Positions 63,168 through 64,000 of a DNA stretch of 64,000 bases are shown here, piece by piece (the stretch's first letter is position 1; each line of letters opens with the position of its first letter). Source of the stretch: Dyadobacter sp. 3J3 (lineage in GTDB: Bacteria > Bacteroidota > Bacteroidia > Cytophagales > Spirosomataceae); NCBI RefSeq assembly GCF_009801115.1, contig NZ_VTOL01000005.1:62001-126000 (forward strand), given 5' to 3'. The position numbers and the translations under genes are program-made. Below the pieces are notes generated by a model. That model was not told where the DNA came from. It searched no databases and saw nothing but the letters and a program-made list of their open reading frames with translations.

Positions 63168-63969
63168 TGATCTCTTTAAAAAGAGACTTGCTTCGATCGA
63201 AAAAAAGCCTTCGGAGCTAGCGTGGGAACGGATACAGCAAGGACAAAAAAATAAATCGCGCCGTATTGCGGCCTGGGTTTGGTATGCAGCCGCGAGTGTG
63301 AGCCTTGCCTTGATTTCCGGATATGTTGTTTGGCAAAATCAAACGGATACTTCGGGTAAGTTGACGAATCAGACTGAAATGGCGAAAGTGGAGAGAAATA
63401 TTCCTAAAACCATATTGTCGAAAACTCCTCATTTATATGAAAATACTGCTCCAACAGAGGTGAAACCAGAGGTATTATCAAATCCTTCTTCTGTTGAAAT
63501 CGCACAAAATTCAGAATCGCCGAAGGATAAGAAAATTCGTGACGTAGCGAAGCAGGATTCTTACCGGGAAACAAATGCGTTAATGGAAAAAAATATTAAA
63601 GAGGATATCATTCAAGTTGCGATAATTCCATCTGCTAAACCGGAAGAGGTCAATACAAACAAAGTCGATTTACAACAGACAATTTCTGCTGAAAAGGTTA
63701 ATGCCAAACCTGTCGATCTAGCACGTGTGGAAGACAAAAAAGCTGACAGGACTATTGTAGTCGAAATTGAAGAACCTAAAAACGAATTTAAAGATAAGAA
63801 ACCATCCCGTTTGGCCAGAGTTTTCCGCCAGCTGAAAAATGTTCGTGAAGCTGAACCGGTGGATTGGGAAGATGTTGGTTTTAATCCAAAAAATATTCTT
63901 GCAAGAGTAGATGACCGACCTAACGCTAACGATGAAAAAGTATCAGGTAAACGTGAAAGAAAAAATTAA
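63148..63969 (+). CDS. Putative anti-sigma factor, single-pass membrane protein
   Basis: 273 aa. A cytoplasmic N-terminus (1-40; DDLFKKRLASIEKKPSELAWERI) is followed by one membrane helix (about 42-62) and a long low-complexity, Lys/Glu/Val-rich region (about 65-273) that would be periplasmic. The short N-terminal domain does not show a clear zinc anti-sigma motif (no HxxxCxxC). The 20-nt overlap with the ECF gene and the topology support an anti-sigma role. It could also be a structural protein of the same regulon. Confidence 0.65.
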   Translation: MKKHPVDDLFKKRLASIEKKPSELAWERIQQGQKNKSRRIAAWVWYAAASVSLALISGYVVWQNQTDTSGKLTNQTEMAKVERNIPKTILSKTPHLYENTAPTEVKPEVLSNPSSVEIAQNSESPKDKKIRDVAKQDSYRETNALMEKNIKEDIIQVAIIPSAKPEEVNTNKVDLQQTISAEKVNAKPVDLARVEDKKADRTIVVEIEEPKNEFKDKKPSRLARVFRQLKNVREAEPVDWEDVGFNPKNILARVDDRPNANDEKVSGKRERKN

Positions 63970-63986
63970 CGGTAACGCTATTAGCC

Positions 63987-64000
63987 ATGAAAATTAATAT
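63987..64000 (+). CDS. Possible start of the next gene, cut by window end
   Basis: An ATG at 63987 follows the putative anti-sigma stop by 17 nt, in line with an operon. Only four codons are visible (MKIN), so nothing can be said about the product. Confidence 0.3.

Overview
The window looks like a chromosomal segment of a Bacteroidetes bacterium of the order Cytophagales. A Dyadobacter- or Spirosoma-like genus is my guess from protein flavour, not a proven assignment. The pointers are the many TAnnTTTG-type -7 promoter boxes, the alternative complex III (ActABCDEF) operon fused to an aa3 oxidase operon, DUF3078 and DUF1080 proteins, a TraR/DksA protein without a full zinc finger, and FtsZ and ribosomal protein sequences of Bacteroidetes type. 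Most of the window is core genome; the edges and a few intergenic stretches are accessory.

Layout. 1-2420 (minus strand) is a very AT-rich, truncated restriction-modification-like operon: an N6-adenine DNA methyltransferase followed by two nuclease-like proteins. 2421-4336 holds proC and, on its far side, a VapBC-type toxin-antitoxin pair bounded by a second, decayed copy of the proC 3' end. 4734-11617 is a three-gene cluster (transglutaminase/DUF2126 amidoligase-like, circularly permuted ATP-grasp/alpha-E, second transglutaminase) predicted to build or attach peptides. 11841-19260 carries pdhB, a DksA-like regulator, sbcD, a polysaccharide deacetylase lipoprotein, an acyltransferase, kdsC, a DUF2520 protein and a DUF1080 protein. 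19571-22521 is rplM-rpsI-rpsB-tsf. 22655-25712 groups a sigma factor with a hydrophobic tail, a 62-aa protein, an MscS-like channel, a DUF3078 protein and a short MscL. 25860-34545 is the distal half of the division and cell wall cluster (murD-ftsW-murG-murC-ftsQ-ftsA-ftsZ). 34580-40931 carries an FMN reductase, accD, a radical SAM/SPASM-like protein, an NTF2-like protein, smpB, an HNH nuclease and rpsA; tRNA-Cys follows.

41312-58015 is one long respiratory block. Alternative complex III (quinol:cytochrome c oxidoreductase) passes electrons to the caa3/aa3-type cytochrome oxidase encoded directly downstream, together with heme A biosynthesis (ctaB, ctaA) and assembly factors (SCO, DUF420). 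A GH106-like glycosidase follows. Then comes an unusual 0.8-kb non-coding stretch with two 367-bp direct repeats rich in small hairpins, the first attached to a decayed copy of the murI 3' end. murI itself and an ECF sigma/putative anti-sigma pair close the window.

The observations I would follow up first are the two independent 3'-end duplications (proC, murI), the hairpin-rich repeat next to murI, the peptide-ligase/transglutaminase cluster, the sigma factor with a membrane-like tail beside two mechanosensitive channels, and the SCO protein without its histidine copper ligand.
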